From: Botrytis cinerea B05.10
Taxonomy: Eukaryota; Ascomycota; Leotiomycetes; Helotiales; Sclerotiniaceae
NCBI RefSeq assembly: GCF_000143535.2
Contig: NC_037324.1
Coordinates: 1,798,001-1,862,000, forward strand
DNA length: 64,000 nt
Direction: 5' to 3'
Below the pieces are notes generated by a model, which worked only from the letters and a program-made list of their open reading frames with translations, had not been told where the DNA came from and searched no databases. Both the position numbers and the translations under genes were made by a program. Shown here piece by piece: positions 1-12,023 of this stretch. Position 1 is the first letter of the stretch. Each line of letters opens with the position of its first letter.

Positions 1-831
1 AAACTTGCTTGTTTTCTAGGGTCGTCATTGCAGATGCTCGGCAGTCAAACCCTGACTTCTATATACAGAGAGCTCTTGTACATGGTCCTGCGTAAGGTTG
101 CATAAGCGGTCGAAGAATGAAGTTTGAATGGCTGGGGATGAATGTCTAAGGTATAAATCCCCGATGTTTGATTGGCATGTGAATTAGGTAAGCACTTTGA
201 TTGGTCTACGAGCCTTGTGAATTGACGTGGTCAAGACAGGGGACATGGAACAGGGTTAGTAAGCTTTTACGAACTGACGCTTGATTAATTTCTTGGACTT
301 CAGGTTTTTTTCTTCTTGACCGACGATTCGACGATTCGACATCCGACGTTGATACACAATTATGCCCATGACGTAGTTGAATACAGCTTCAACCTTCGGA
401 CTGCCAACCAGATATGCTGGGATGCATTCTTTGATACCGTTTTCAGGATTGGAAGTCTTGGACACTCTGAATGGAGGACAACAAAGGTAAAATCAGGATC
501 CAAGATCTGTTCCTGGTTTTCTTTGTCTGCTTTGTGAATTGATTTGCTGGGTGCTTGGGTGCTGGGGTGAGTTTGGTAAGGTAGGAGAATGGGAGTGGTG
601 TTTTGTGTCATGTCATGGTCAATAAATTTCCTATATGGATGATTCATTTATCGTTATTTGAATAGTCGTTGAGTGGCTGATAATTGAATTGCTCATGATT
701 TCCTGTTTCTTTCAATTTCTGCTCTCTCAAGGAGAAGATAAGTACTTGTTCATTCCACACATACACACTACCTGAGTATCATCTATCAATAATTATTACA
801 CACCAAATATTCCAAACAATCACTTCCCAAG
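1..831. other. Left-edge intergenic region
   Basis: No supported gene. Short open frames on both strands overlap each other and show no recognisable domain, and there is no splice pattern linking them. The last part is the 5' flank of the membrane-protein gene that starts at 832; it is A/C-rich from about 745 to 831, as is usual for a fungal 5' leader. Confidence 0.5.
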
Positions 832-1926
832 ATGCAGCCACTAGCTGCCATTCCGCTAGCTTGTTCCATCGTGACATTCGTGCTCGGCATGCTGTGTCTT
901 TTCGCAGGCAATAAGCCTGGTTTCATGGAGGACTACCACATTGTGACAGTATGTTAAGAAGTCCCCATTTCCAAAGAGACTTCTCTAATTAAACACTCTC
1001 CAGCTCAATACTTCCGGAATTGGACAAGACCTCATACCCACAACAACCAGTGGTTCTGGTTCCACACCTACCTCTCTATCCCCAGGAGGAATTGTTAGTA
1101 GTCTTAGCAGCTTGATACCCCGTGAACCTGGAATTGGCGATGCTATTGCAAATGCACTCGGCGATCTTGAAAACGAAATTGCGGATAAGCTTGCGGAAAC
1201 ATTAGGTATTGAAGAATGGTATTCACTTCATTTGATGGATATGTGCCAAGGTTATTACACGCCCAATGCAACTTCCAAGGGAGCAGGATTCAACGTAAGC
1301 TCTTGCACGAACCAGACTGCTATGTGTAAGTACTATTACTTTCCAAAAATTACTGTTGCTCAGATTGCTCATATTTTCTCACAGACCACTTCGATATTAG
1401 CTCCATAATCTCTGAACAATTATCTATCGGCCCCCTTCATCTGAATCTTAGCGACATAGGCTGGCCTTCTGCTATTCAAGACGGTCTCGACACACTCTCC
1501 ACGGCTATGAACGCCACGTTCGTATTCTACTGCATCGGCGTTGCAGGCGCTGGTCTAGCAATATTAACTTCGCTCGCCGCCATCTTTATAACAGGTCGTA
1601 TCTTCTCCTTCCTGAACTGGGGCTTAGCATCCATAGCTCTCCTGGCTCTTGCAATAGCCTCAATTATCGTCACTGTTCTCCAAAACAAAGCTGCACATAT
1701 TATCAATAAATTCGGAAATGATATTGGAGTGTATGCATACAAAGGACAGAAGTATCTCATCCTGACATGGGCCGCCACGGCTGTTATTGCTGTTGCGACA
1801 ATTGCTTGGGTAGCCATTTTCTGCATTGGTCGCAGACAAAAGGGACGTGAATTCCATGAGAAGAGTCACTTTGGAAAGAAGTCGAGACAGAGTGAGAGTA
1901 GCGAATTTGCGAGAAGGGGCGCATAG
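832..1926 (+). CDS. SUR7/PalI-type four-pass membrane protein
   Basis: Three exons, 832-948, 1004-1325 and 1385-1926, give 326 residues; both introns are 55-59 nt with GT/AG ends and the phases join cleanly. The architecture matches fungal SUR7/PalI-type proteins of the plasma-membrane cortex: an N-terminal membrane segment at about residues 5-26, an extracytoplasmic loop with several Cys and Asn-X-Ser/Thr sites (the NATS and NVSS sequences of exon 2), then three membrane segments at about 192-215, 223-245 and 270-295, and a short basic Ser-rich cytosolic tail. Known members organise eisosome/MCC patches or sense ambient pH; which role applies here cannot be read from the sequence. The start is the first ATG before the hydrophobic segment and follows an A/C-rich leader. 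The topology is seen directly; the family assignment rests on topology and style rather than on an alignment. Confidence 0.72.
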
Positions 1927-3070
1927 ATATCATTTTCTCTTTTTTTTGTAGCCCGGAAGATTCTTTTGGGTACGTGAATAGATGGAGGGATGGGGACAGA
2001 TTATCTTTGGATAAGATACTTACAGATATACGGCATACTTTGATATCCCTTTATTTTCATGTACGGCTTAATGGAAAGGCGAGAGTAGGAAGAGGCGAAA
2101 TGGATGCCGGATACATGCAAAGTTTAAGCAGGAAAATGGATGGCGTATATTACCCTTCGGATAATGATTGTATTACAGCGAGATACCCAGAGAAGAGAAG
2201 TAGAATGAATGCAATAAAGCACTTTTGATGTATGATGATTAGTAGAAAAACAATGGGCCCAGTGAAATGAACAGAAACGTTGCTTCTCACAGTTACACAG
2301 TACAATAGTACATATTTTTGAATACTAGAAAATGAGGTAGATATCTGGAAGAGCGACATGGGGCTCAATGAGCACCACTCAAAGCTGGGATAAGATGCTT
2401 TCGTAAGGAGAATGAGGATATTCTTAGTATTATGGCCATCTCACTTTTCTGATGGCGAGGGTATTTGGATCTTATGAGACCCTCGCGTCAATAAGGCTGC
2501 CTTCCCTATTATTCTAGAATTTTGTTGATTTCATCTACCTTCAATCTGGTTGAGTTGAGATGAGATTATGAATTAGCATTATGTTATGCGGTGAACGTAA
2601 AAAACGGCAGGCCAAAAAACAGTACCATCTATTAAATTCTTTTTTTAATCAATGATAATATTTTCAAGATCTTTTTATCGAGAACGAGATATCAAAATTT
2701 ATGATATTTAGTATTTTTTTTTGTTTTGAACAAATTATAATATGTTTTCAAATTGTTATTCAATTTTGAAATAATAGCGTTTTGAAAAGAGAGTGATTCT
2801 GATGGGTTTGATGTGCCATATTTTTTTTTTCTTTCGTTCACCGTATGTATGTATGTATGTGTTGCAAGTCACATGTGCATTGGTCCCACATCTTAGAGCG
2901 TGCTATTTATCAGCACGTTTGTTCTTGTGTGTAATGTGTAAGATAATATTTGGTTTTGACCTCTCTTCATGACAACGCGCCATCCTAATCATGCATACTG
3001 AAAGCTCTTATAACGCCATCGATAACACTTTTCTGTGTAAAATGAGGCGTGTTAAACATATATGAGCAAT
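1927..3070. other. Intergenic region, no gene seen
   Basis: 3' flank of the SUR7-like gene and 3' flank of the minus-strand coiled-coil gene (convergent arrangement). An 84-codon open frame at 1974-2228 has no domain and lies where a 3' UTR is expected. The stretch 2600-2830 is A/T-rich with homopolymer runs, and a short GTAT microsatellite lies near 2845-2862. Nothing else is supported. Confidence 0.5.
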
Positions 3071-4209
3071 TTATAAGAAGGAATTAGCCAGGTAATCTTC
3101 CTCTTCCTCTTCCTCTTCCTCTCCTTCTTCCTGCCCCCCTTCCTCTTCTTCCCAGTCATCCTCATCATACCCCTCGTACTCTCGCTTCCATTTTTTGTTC
3201 CACCCTTTCAATACAGCCATTGCTTCCTCTTTGCCCAGTATCGGTGGATCTAGCCATGTATCTGTCTCACCAAATGAACCCGCCACTCTTCTCCAGAGGT
3301 TGTCCCCTTCTTTATATAGATTGTGTTTTCTCAGAGTTTTCAGCATTTCTCCGAATATGTATTCCGAGCTAGGTTGCATTGATATAAGAATTGCATCGCG
3401 TCGAGGTTTGATGGCATCTATCATTTCTTGGTTTTCTTCGAGAAGAGTCGCGGCCTTTTCTGGCCCAAAAGCACTCTTCCAGATCTCCTTCCGTAGATCT
3501 TCATCAGTCTCCTTTAATTGTACAAGCTTCTTCACCCATACCGTGTATTCCCAATGATGTCGTAGTAAATCGTTCCAGCATTCTGTCAACTCTTCGGTAA
3601 GTATAGTTGCTGGCAATTCTCGACCCTCAAGATTCACAAGAATCAGATCTGTCGAAGATTTCGCCCCTGTTTCCCATTTATTAGTCCATGATCTACTAGA
3701 AGGAGAGAAAAGCTATTGTACTTACTGGGACTGTCACGTTCGTCGTCATCGTTGTCGTGCTTCGCACTTCTCTTCCCACTCCGTTCCTTTCTTCTGAGAT
3801 CGTTAACCTCTCGTTGAAGTTCCTTATTCTCATTTTTCAATTCAGTTATGTTTTGCTTCTCAGCGGCGGCATCTGCTCTCAACTCAGTGACCATTTGCCT
3901 AGTATCCTTAAGTGTTTCTCTTTCGACTCCGAGGTCAACCTTAAGTCGCTCCGTTCGCTCTCTTTCGTCATTTATTTCCTGTTTCAATTGTTCTATTGTC
4001 TGCCGTGCTGTCAAGATGTCCGGATCTTCGCGCTTATTAGTGTAATGAATATTCTCTAGGATAATACGTTCGAGACTTCTGATTTGTCTGCGCAGAAACT
4101 CCACGTCATCAATAGTTGAGACCCGTGGTGCGATGGGTGATGCTTTGGAGCTTCGAAACCACGATCCCCACCACGAAGCCGTTTGATCTGGCTGTACAAC
4201 CCTAACCAT
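3071..4209 (-). CDS. Unknown coiled-coil protein with acidic tail
   Basis: Two exons, 4209-3726 and 3666-3071, joined across a 59-nt intron whose donor is GTAAGT, give 359 residues. Residues about 33-135 are rich in heptad-spaced Leu/Ile/Val with Glu, Arg and Lys and are predicted by eye to form a long coiled coil. A Lys/Arg-Ser segment and an acidic patch (DDDERD) follow. The C-terminal half holds a Trp-containing segment (GSFGETDTWLDPP) and ends in a nearly pure Glu tract encoded by a CTTCCT-type repeat. I do not recognise the family, and no catalytic motif or signal peptide is visible. The N-terminal Trp-rich stretch (ASWWGSWFRSS) is unusual. The gene is divergent from the RG-rich gene that starts near 4545, so the two may share a promoter region. 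Confidence 0.7.
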
Positions 4210-4544
4210 TTTCTTAGTCTTTGGCTTGTGATGAAAGTAGGCCGAAAACTTTTAAATGAGTGCAACTCTATCCTTTCTAATAAGCCAGGCTGGTTCGACA
4301 GGTTGAGATATTTATTGATAATGTTGCTATGTGTTGTTTATTATCGCTTCAAGAAGTTCTTCAGAATATATGTTCTTGAAGTATAAATAACCATTGACTT
4401 CCTATATCAAAACATTGAATCATACGGCTATCTCTTAGGCCACTAAATCTTGTCTTTATTCACTAAAGACAATCTACGCCGTACTGAGAGCCGAAAACGG
4501 AACTGTATTGACAAAGAATTCTAGCTTGTCATTTATTCACTGCC
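4210..4544. promoter_or_regulatory. Divergent intergenic region
   Basis: About 335 nt separate the start codons of the minus-strand coiled-coil gene and the plus-strand RG-rich gene. It must hold both promoters. I see no clear TATA box or repeated operator in it. The label as a regulatory region is inferred from gene orientation alone. Confidence 0.4.
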
Positions 4545-5975
4545 ATGCTTCAACAAAATCTCATTCTATCACTGATTGGCAAATATATCAAACTTATTCC
4601 CAATAGTACTCATTTGCAAAGGGAATTAAAAATTTCAAGAATGGCTCACCAGGGAGGCACACAAGGAAGCGGTGATGGGCGAGGAGGCTCACAAGCAGCT
4701 TGGGGTCGCGGTGGCACTGCAAGAGGTAATGAGTCAGGGTTGAGACGCAGTGGCTCTGGGAGAGGTGATGGGCTAGCTAGTGCACCTAGCGGGGCAGCAA
4801 GAGGTATGCCAGCTCTCCCGCTAGGTAGGGGTAATGAGCCAGCTCGGGGTCGTGGTCATGCTGGAACACTTTCGGCTAGTATGTCATCTTTGTCATTAGA
4901 TAACAGGCCTGCAGCTGGAGCCCTTACCCCATCCGTGATCATGCCGACACCGCAGGGCCGAGGCCAGCCTGCTCCCTTAAAAGGAACAGCGCCTGCCTTC
5001 CAGCCAGGGGTACCATTGGGTGGAATTCCCGTCCCACCAAAACCGCCCTCTGAACAACCTGCAGTAACCACAACTGCACCTTTGCCCCCCCCTGGACAGG
5101 TTGTTCCTTTGCCCGATTCTAGGATGGAACTTCCATATGAAGGTCATGAACTTCCTCGGTTTCCTCATGAACCTTGGGAACATGGGAAAGCAATGCTAGA
5201 CAACCCATTTTGGTACGATCCAGTTCCTAGCACCATCATGGTAGACGACGTAGAGAGGCCGAAGCTTGATAAGAAGCTTTATGAAGCTGTGGGTGACAAA
5301 CAACCCGAATGTAAACCGCCCCCATTATATAACGATGCAATAATGCAAACAGCGCCATACAAAAGAATGGAGCGGTACGGATCGGCACATTTGCCAGGTG
5401 CTTACCATCATGGGGACGTAATTTGTGCAGTAGAGCACTACCCCGACTTTACCAGAACAATCCCGGAAAAAAATGATAGGTACCGAACTGACACAGTGTT
5501 TGGACCTGTATTTTCGAAAGAACGTAAATATATTGTTCTTCAAAAATATCGCGAGCATTGTGTTGTCATACCAATATTTACTCACACAGGAAGAGGCCTT
5601 GCTGGCAAGCCGCCGGCGGTAAGGGATCATTATATCTCAATACGAGATGGAGACCGACCTAATCAGGCTCCACCAGAGAACATTCACGGCAATCTCCAGA
5701 CACATAGATACCCAGAATTTCAAGACCGGCGAGATCGACGGAGGGTTCCAAATTTCCACATTATGTCCGATAAATCTGCCGCTTATTTCGTTTATCCAAT
5801 ATGTCATAGATATTCAGTGCCATGTATCTTCGAGTCGAGATTACGGACAGATAGTCTCGATTACCTCTTACATATCTATCTGGACTTTGGTCCGAATCCG
5901 TCCCCTGCATATTTCACGCATAAACCGCATCGTCGGATTACAGATGCGGGGGACAATATATCACAAGGGGTATAG
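4545..5975 (+). CDS. RG-rich protein with DUF6590-like C-terminal domain
   Basis: Single exon of 476 codons; an internal ATG at 4641 (residue 33) begins the low-complexity region and may be the true start, because residues 1-32 look unlike the rest. Residues about 35-130 are Gly/Arg/Ser-rich with many RG and GR steps, as in RNA-binding or phase-separating tails. A Pro-rich linker (about 130-190) follows. The C-terminal part (about 295-460) resembles the fungal DUF6590 fold: a GPVFSKERKYIVLQ strand, a CVVIPIFTHTGRG segment, a conserved DH-Y-I step, and a late strand (FVYPICHRYSVPC) then a Leu-rich helix. DUF6590 proteins are abundant in filamentous ascomycetes and their function is unknown. 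A possible donor just after the stop might extend the gene, but no supporting exon was found. Confidence 0.62.
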   Translation: MLQQNLILSLIGKYIKLIPNSTHLQRELKISRMAHQGGTQGSGDGRGGSQAAWGRGGTARGNESGLRRSGSGRGDGLASAPSGAARGMPALPLGRGNEPARGRGHAGTLSASMSSLSLDNRPAAGALTPSVIMPTPQGRGQPAPLKGTAPAFQPGVPLGGIPVPPKPPSEQPAVTTTAPLPPPGQVVPLPDSRMELPYEGHELPRFPHEPWEHGKAMLDNPFWYDPVPSTIMVDDVERPKLDKKLYEAVGDKQPECKPPPLYNDAIMQTAPYKRMERYGSAHLPGAYHHGDVICAVEHYPDFTRTIPEKNDRYRTDTVFGPVFSKERKYIVLQKYREHCVVIPIFTHTGRGLAGKPPAVRDHYISIRDGDRPNQAPPENIHGNLQTHRYPEFQDRRDRRRVPNFHIMSDKSAAYFVYPICHRYSVPCIFESRLRTDSLDYLLHIYLDFGPNPSPAYFTHKPHRRITDAGDNISQGV

Positions 5976-6572
5976 CAAGGTATGTTCAGCCTTTTCTTCA
6001 ATATCAGATCCAAAAATCTAATTCAGCACAAGGTTATCTTGACCTCTGTAGCACCAAAGACGAATAATTTAGAACAGGGCTGTGCACCAAAAGGATACGA
6101 CACCTTGAAAGCAGGCCGAACTTTGAAAATTAAAGATACTTCAAAACGATTTGGTGTATATATAGTATATGTAAAAAGTAAACTGGAAAGGAAGGTGGAG
6201 ATCTGGATACTCAGGCTTTGGGGTAATGTGTACAGCCCACACCCCGACTGTGTCTTATAAACTACATCAACAATTATAACATTATGACTTTAAACTATCT
6301 CAATGCTAATTGTGAAATGAGCACGTACGTAAGTGTTGAGATATCTTGTTCCTTACGATTGTAATATTATCATTCAAATCGTACAAATCATGTATCTATG
6401 AGAAGCTATATGAGATCCTCGGGGAACATGGCAGGTATAACTCGTGTACTGGAAAATGAAATTGTCTCCTAAAATCCTACATTGTCCCGAATGTATTTAT
6501 AAAAAATGACAATAATGCAACCAAGCAAAGTGCCAATGCCGTATATTTTTCAAGAGACCCCAGATCTGACTA
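5976..6572. other. Intergenic region
   Basis: 3' flank of the RG-rich gene. A 92-codon frame at 5982-6260 lacks any recognisable domain and is probably chance. Nothing else is supported. Confidence 0.45.
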
Positions 6573-7075
6573 CTAGTCTATGAATCTCTTCAATACGTCC
6601 TTGATTCCATTCTTTTTCATGGTCCGTCGCCTTTCCTTTGCTTTGTGCTCCTTTCACCTTGGTCATTTTTGCATTTTTGAACGCCCCCTCATCAATAATT
6701 CTTTCTCTCTGAACCGAGCCAGTGCATATCTATCGATAAAACCATACGCGGTGGCCTCTTTGATCCAGGCTATGTATTTTCCTACACAAGAATCATGAGC
6801 CACCATGACGTCTACCATCTTTTCGTACGTTCCGCCTGTGACAGTTTCATCTTTTTTGTAAAACTTTTTTCATTCCTCGAATGAAATCTTCAATCGAATC
6901 TGTAGGTTCTAATTTAGTGCCCTTACCCCCACGACAATACACTCACAATCAATTGTTACCTCTTTCCATTTCCAAGTCCATACTGCGAACTCGCTACAAT
7001 TGTTAACACTTCCATTCCAAGCTCCAACCAATTCGTCTATGAAGACAGCATTCCCAATATCGCTTCTTCTTGTTC
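6573..7075 (-). pseudogene. Broken coding relic of unknown family
   Basis: Read on the minus strand, this block looks like protein interrupted by lesions. One frame gives a stretch with EFAVWTWKWKE, then a plausible GTAACA...CTACAG intron; the next part reads DSIEDFIRGMKKVLQKR before a stop; a one-base shift restores KKDETVTGGTYEKM and runs through VAHDSCVGKYIAWIKEA to an Arg/Lys-rich end, with two TGA codons near 6670. The composition (charged helices, aromatic positions, no low complexity) is unlike random sequence in this window. I do not recognise the family. It could instead be a short functional gene with an intron structure I have not resolved. The minus-strand orientation and the lesions are seen directly; pseudogene status is inference. 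Confidence 0.35.
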
Positions 7076-8034
7076 TTTAAATGTATGCTGAGTATTCGAG
7101 TTACGTGTTCATTGACATTGTGAATCTGACATCTTTGTCGCTAGAAAGAATGATATCATGCCTACCCACGGGATCTCAGTTCCTTTGCTCGGGTTTCTTC
7201 TTTGTCATTTCATTTTTACGATTTTCCTTTTTCGTCTTTTGGCCGAGCTAATATAGAGCTTGATAGTCTTTTCTCAACAACGTTTTTCATTGGCAGCATC
7301 GAGTTATTTTTAGTCAGTAGCGCAGGATTTAGTAGCTGTAAATTAAAGTTTAGGGTTTTGGAGGAGTAAAGATAATGGTATGACGAAAAGGAAAAAACGA
7401 GGCAGTTTTTAAGCAAAAATTACATATATACATGTGAATTTGGAAAAAGATTGAAGAAGATTGAAGTGCATGGTAAGGAATATTGCCAGGCTGGCACTAA
7501 AGTGATGATGATGAGATTATCTCCATCTCAAAATCTGATTGTAGATCAACCATCAATGACGATTATGGTGTATGAAGTCGAAATATAACATAATGACACA
7601 TTGCTCGATAGAATTTCCAGGCATAAAGTTTGAGTCGCCCTCATTAGTTTCGCGCCAAGGCTCAATGGTTTACCGTCAACGTGCCCCTAATCGATTTAGG
7701 CGAGTCTAGTGCAATGGTCTGCCACTCAAAGTTGATTTCGTTTGACACTACTGACCTACAATTTTTGACAGATGTGGGTGATGTATGATTTTTGCCCATT
7801 TACTTGCAAATATATCGAGGATGGGTGCATGAAAGACCAGAGAGAAAAAGTTTATTACGAAGTAAAAACTAGTCCATCATTTTCCACTTAGCGTCTTGAC
7901 TCTCTGCTCGTTTTCTTCACCATATAAAGATTTCTATTTCTTCACTTCATGAAAATTATTCCCAACATATAATTCGAACGACAAAAGTCAACACAACTCG
8001 ATCCACATAACGTCTTCACAAATACATCGTCAAA
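7076..8034. other. Intergenic region upstream of secreted-protein gene
   Basis: No gene supported. A TATAAAG motif at 7923-7929 lies about 110 nt upstream of the start codon at 8035 and is a plausible core-promoter element for the secreted-protein gene, followed by a C/A-rich leader. Confidence 0.4.
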
Positions 8035-8517
8035 ATGAAGGTCTTGAATGTATGTGTCTTCGCCCTCATCGCCTTCTTCAACCTGATCATAGCATCGGAG
8101 ATCCCACAATCCTCTACCCTAGACGGAAATGCGGCCTCGCTCAACATGACCACCCCCGAATGCAACCCATCATTCGCCATACCATCCTCCAAATCCCCCC
8201 CCACGAAAACCAAACGTGAAGAAGACGGCAAATCCCAAGCGACCAAAGTCGCCCGCAAAGCACCCACCGAGAGTGCCATCGCCAAAGCCAAAGCCAAAGC
8301 CAAACTCTATAAAGTCAAGAAACAAAAGCCAAAGCCCAAGGTCACACCGCAACCATGCAAATATCCCGGGTCCCGCCCATGCATCACGCAAAAAGAGATC
8401 GATCAAGGATGGCACGATAAGAAAGGCTGTTACAACAGATCCTTGTTCTTCACTTACGGGATAACACATTGTTGGGAGGAGGGAGATGACTGTGTTAAGC
8501 CAGACTGCAGATATTAA
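8035..8517 (+). CDS. Small secreted Lys-rich, Cys-rich protein
   Basis: Single exon, 160 residues. Residues 1-20 form a clear signal peptide (Lys-2, then a hydrophobic run ending in IIA before Ser-21). An Asn-Met-Thr glycosylation site and one Cys (43) follow, then a dibasic KR at 60-61 that resembles a Kex2 processing site. Residues 82-102 are a basic Ala-Lys/Pro-Lys low-complexity stretch. The C-terminal 53 residues hold six Cys (108, 116, 132, 146, 153, 158), enough for three disulfides. I do not recognise a named family. Signal peptide, small size, Cys-rich end and position on the edge of a repeat island are features shared by many fungal effector candidates, but also by ordinary secreted proteins; no activity can be assigned. 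Confidence 0.75.
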   Translation: MKVLNVCVFALIAFFNLIIASEIPQSSTLDGNAASLNMTTPECNPSFAIPSSKSPPTKTKREEDGKSQATKVARKAPTESAIAKAKAKAKLYKVKKQKPKPKVTPQPCKYPGSRPCITQKEIDQGWHDKKGCYNRSLFFTYGITHCWEEGDDCVKPDCRY

Positions 8518-9877
8518 ACGTGAGCTAGTGCCCCCAGCTATTATTTATAGAGATGTTAACTTATGATAGCTATGGAAATTGATGGCATATATATCATATA
8601 GAGTGAGATTGGTGAAACTGAAGGAGGTTGACCATCTAGGTTTATTATCAGTGAGCAACAAATGTAGTTAAAGAAAAGGGTGATCATATAGGGGACATAC
8701 AAATATCGTTTTTGTCGTTGATTTAAACGAAATTTGAAGATGTCATTATTGTTAATGTCAATATCATATAATGGAAAATTGATTATTGATTCTCTAGAAG
8801 AGAAAAAAATTGAATAAAGAGAAAAATATTGTATCTTGTTATTATTTTATCCTCGAAATTAAGAGTTTTATTATACTTATTATTGATTCATATTAAAACT
8901 TGAATATGAATCTGAAGAGAAAAGAAATGTAAAGCAGAGTGATATTAAAGCAAACATTAATGTAAACTTTTTTTTGTACATGTATATATAATATAGATTT
9001 TGAAAAATGAATTTTATATAAATAGTTAAACGACATTATTATTATTAATATATTAAATATAAAGTTAGATGAAAGCTATAAATATGAGGGAGGGGGGAAA
9101 TAACTATTTTTCTTTAAAATATACGATACAACTTTAATAGAATTCGAATTTAAACTAAGAAGGTAAGAAGAAGATTTAAGAGAGAGAAAGATAATTATCA
9201 TTTTCTTTCTTTATCTTATAGATTTTAATATAGATGTTAATTTAAGTTTAAATATAAACTATAATATACTCTTAGTTTTTGATTTCACTTTATATATAGT
9301 TTCGAATATAATAATTCCTAGTAAAAAAATATAATCTAAAAAATTCGAGTAAAGAATATTAATATTAAACATATGTAGTTCTTATTTTAAATAAAATCAT
9401 AATATAATAGATAATCTACTAAGAGAAAGAGGAGAAGGAGAAGGAGGAGAATAAAGAATGAGTCAATATTTCTCTTATAATTTGATTATAAATAATTTAT
9501 ACGATAAATTACTCTAATACTCCTTAAATGTTATTTAACTACTCTTATACCCTAAAATAGAAAGATGATTTACTCTTATATCTCTTAGATTCTATAAAAA
9601 GAAAGTAAGTGTAGTAAATAATTTCAATTCAATAGTTATTACATTATGTTTTCAAATAAATAAGAAAAAGATTAGCTTCTTCTTCTCATTCAAAATCTAC
9701 TTTTTTATATAATTGACTGGCCGTTCGGGAAAAAGAGTTTTTCAGACTGTGGATTCATAGTAGCTTTTTTTTTCTTCTTATTTTTGAGATATATAAAATT
9801 TTAATTTTAATTCTTTAATCTTTATAAGGGCCAGCCCCTAAACCCCCGATCCTCGCTACACTCGAGACTTAATTATA

Positions 9878-9989
<112 letters not shown>

Positions 9990-10056
9990 TTTTTAAACTT
10001 CACTAACCTCTCGCTTATAGCTCGTATAAAGGCGCCGGAGACACAATTAAGCTTTA

Positions 10057-10203
10057 AAGCCTCAAAACCTCAAAACCTCAAAACCTCAAAACCTCAAAAC
10101 CTCAAAACCTCAAAACCTTATAAATCTCATGAATCTCTTACTAATTCTCTTTCTAATTCTCTTTCTAATTCTCCTTTCTAATTCTCCTTTCTAATTCTCC
10201 TTT
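10057..10203. repeat. Two adjacent short tandem arrays
   Basis: An 8-nt unit (CTCAAAAC) is repeated about eight times between 10057 and 10118, and a TTCTAATTCTCC/TTCTAATTCTCT unit of 11-13 nt about five times between 10140 and 10203. They sit in a patch with more C and G than the surrounding AT-rich island. Confidence 0.9.
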
Positions 10204-12023
10204 ATATAATCTGACGGCTTACTAATCAAGGATATTGAGATTTCGATCTAATGACTGATTAATAGTGAGACATCTATATTGATATATAACTTTACAATTA
10301 GAACTTAGAAAATAATAAAAACAATATATTTGAAAAGTATATAATAAATTCTAATGATATATAATTTTAATAATAAAAATAATATATTTGAAAAATATAT
10401 AATAAATTCTAATAAAATATAATTTTAATAATTAGTTTACATATTTTTAAAAGATTATATACTAAATTGAAATTATTTTGTAATATTTTAGCCTTCTTAT
10501 CGATTGAAACAACTCTACCTCAGTATTAATACATTACTTATAATCAATTAAAAGGGGCTTTATAAATCTACAAATATGAAAATGATCTGCTATAGAAATA
10601 TAATATGATTATATAATATATAAAGTACATTTCCATTTCGTTTACTTCTATGAATCCACTAGCTTTTTAAATAGAATATCATTTGATATTTCAAATATAT
10701 TATTATAAATAGATCAAATAATAGATAATAGTAAAAAGATAGATTATATAGTAGAATAGTTGAATTCTATAAGTAAGAAGATAGAATATAGTTATTTAAA
10801 TATAAATATATTATAGATTCTTATTACAATGAATTAGTAATAGGCTATAAAATTACTAATCTATAGGCTATAGTGATATTATAGATCTTAATAATTCAGC
10901 TATAATATACTAAAGAATACTAAACATTCAAAAAAAGTCTTAAATATATATATAGTATTAATTATAGGATATTCTAGAAATATAAAATACAGTTCCTAAA
11001 ATAATAGATTCTAAAGAATATCGAATATAATTTTACAAACTTTTTGCAAAATTATATTAATAATATTCTAAAGGATTAATTCTATAATAAAAGATAAATC
11101 AAAACAAAAGAATAAACTAGGATATTAAGAGTTATAGAATTAATATTCTATAATAGATAGCTTAAAAACAATAACATTTCAGAAACAATCAGTTATTCCA
11201 ATTATTCAAACGAAATAAAGATTTATATAAGGAAATGGATTTTATTATAATATAGAATTTCATATTCAAAAATAATCATTAGTTTTATTATTATAATTAC
11301 AAAAATTGCAATCAATTATAATCTTATTGAATTCCTATTTGAAATCTAATTTAAATTACTTCGAAAGATTTCTAAATACTTCCATTTAACTCTAAAGGCA
11401 GCTCCTGTAATATAAATTCTCTTTTAATCTTAGAATATAAAAGTAATTAAATTGTATTTGAGAAGTGAAAGAGTAATTTACTATAATTTATAGTATTTTC
11501 TAGAATCATTATTTCAATTAAAACTCAAAAACTCAAAAAAAATAAAAGAATGAAAGCTTTATTTTGAGTCATTTTTTGATAAAGATTTTATAGAATTTTA
11601 AATAGTTTATTTATTTATATATAAATTTAAGAATCGTATTTTGAGTCTTTGAATCTCGTTCTAGAAAAATATCAAAAATACTAAACCTTGAGGTATCATT
11701 AATATCAATATAAAGATTCATTACACTTAGTTTTATAAAATTATATTATGTTTTAATAGAGATATTAACAGATTGAAAAAGTCATTTTTGATGTAAAGGG
11801 GTGACTTAAAAAGAGGGGTGGTTATAGAGCACGGTGTTCCCTGATCGCAAATACCCCACGGTAGCTTGAAGCTTCAAAATAATTTACACTGCGTAGGTAA
11901 ATAAATATATTTCATTTATCAACTTTTGCGTTTTTATATCTTCCCAAAAACACAGCAACACAACCTTTACACAAGACTTTTGTTTTTTTCTCATACCGAT
12001 CATCAAACCAATTCAAACCAACC

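Noticed and set aside
1974..2228. 84-codon frame after the SUR7-like gene
   Set aside because: It overlaps the expected 3' UTR, has no domain and no splice links.
10057..10203. CRISPR-like regular repeats
   Set aside because: Units are contiguous without spacers, and the genome is eukaryotic.
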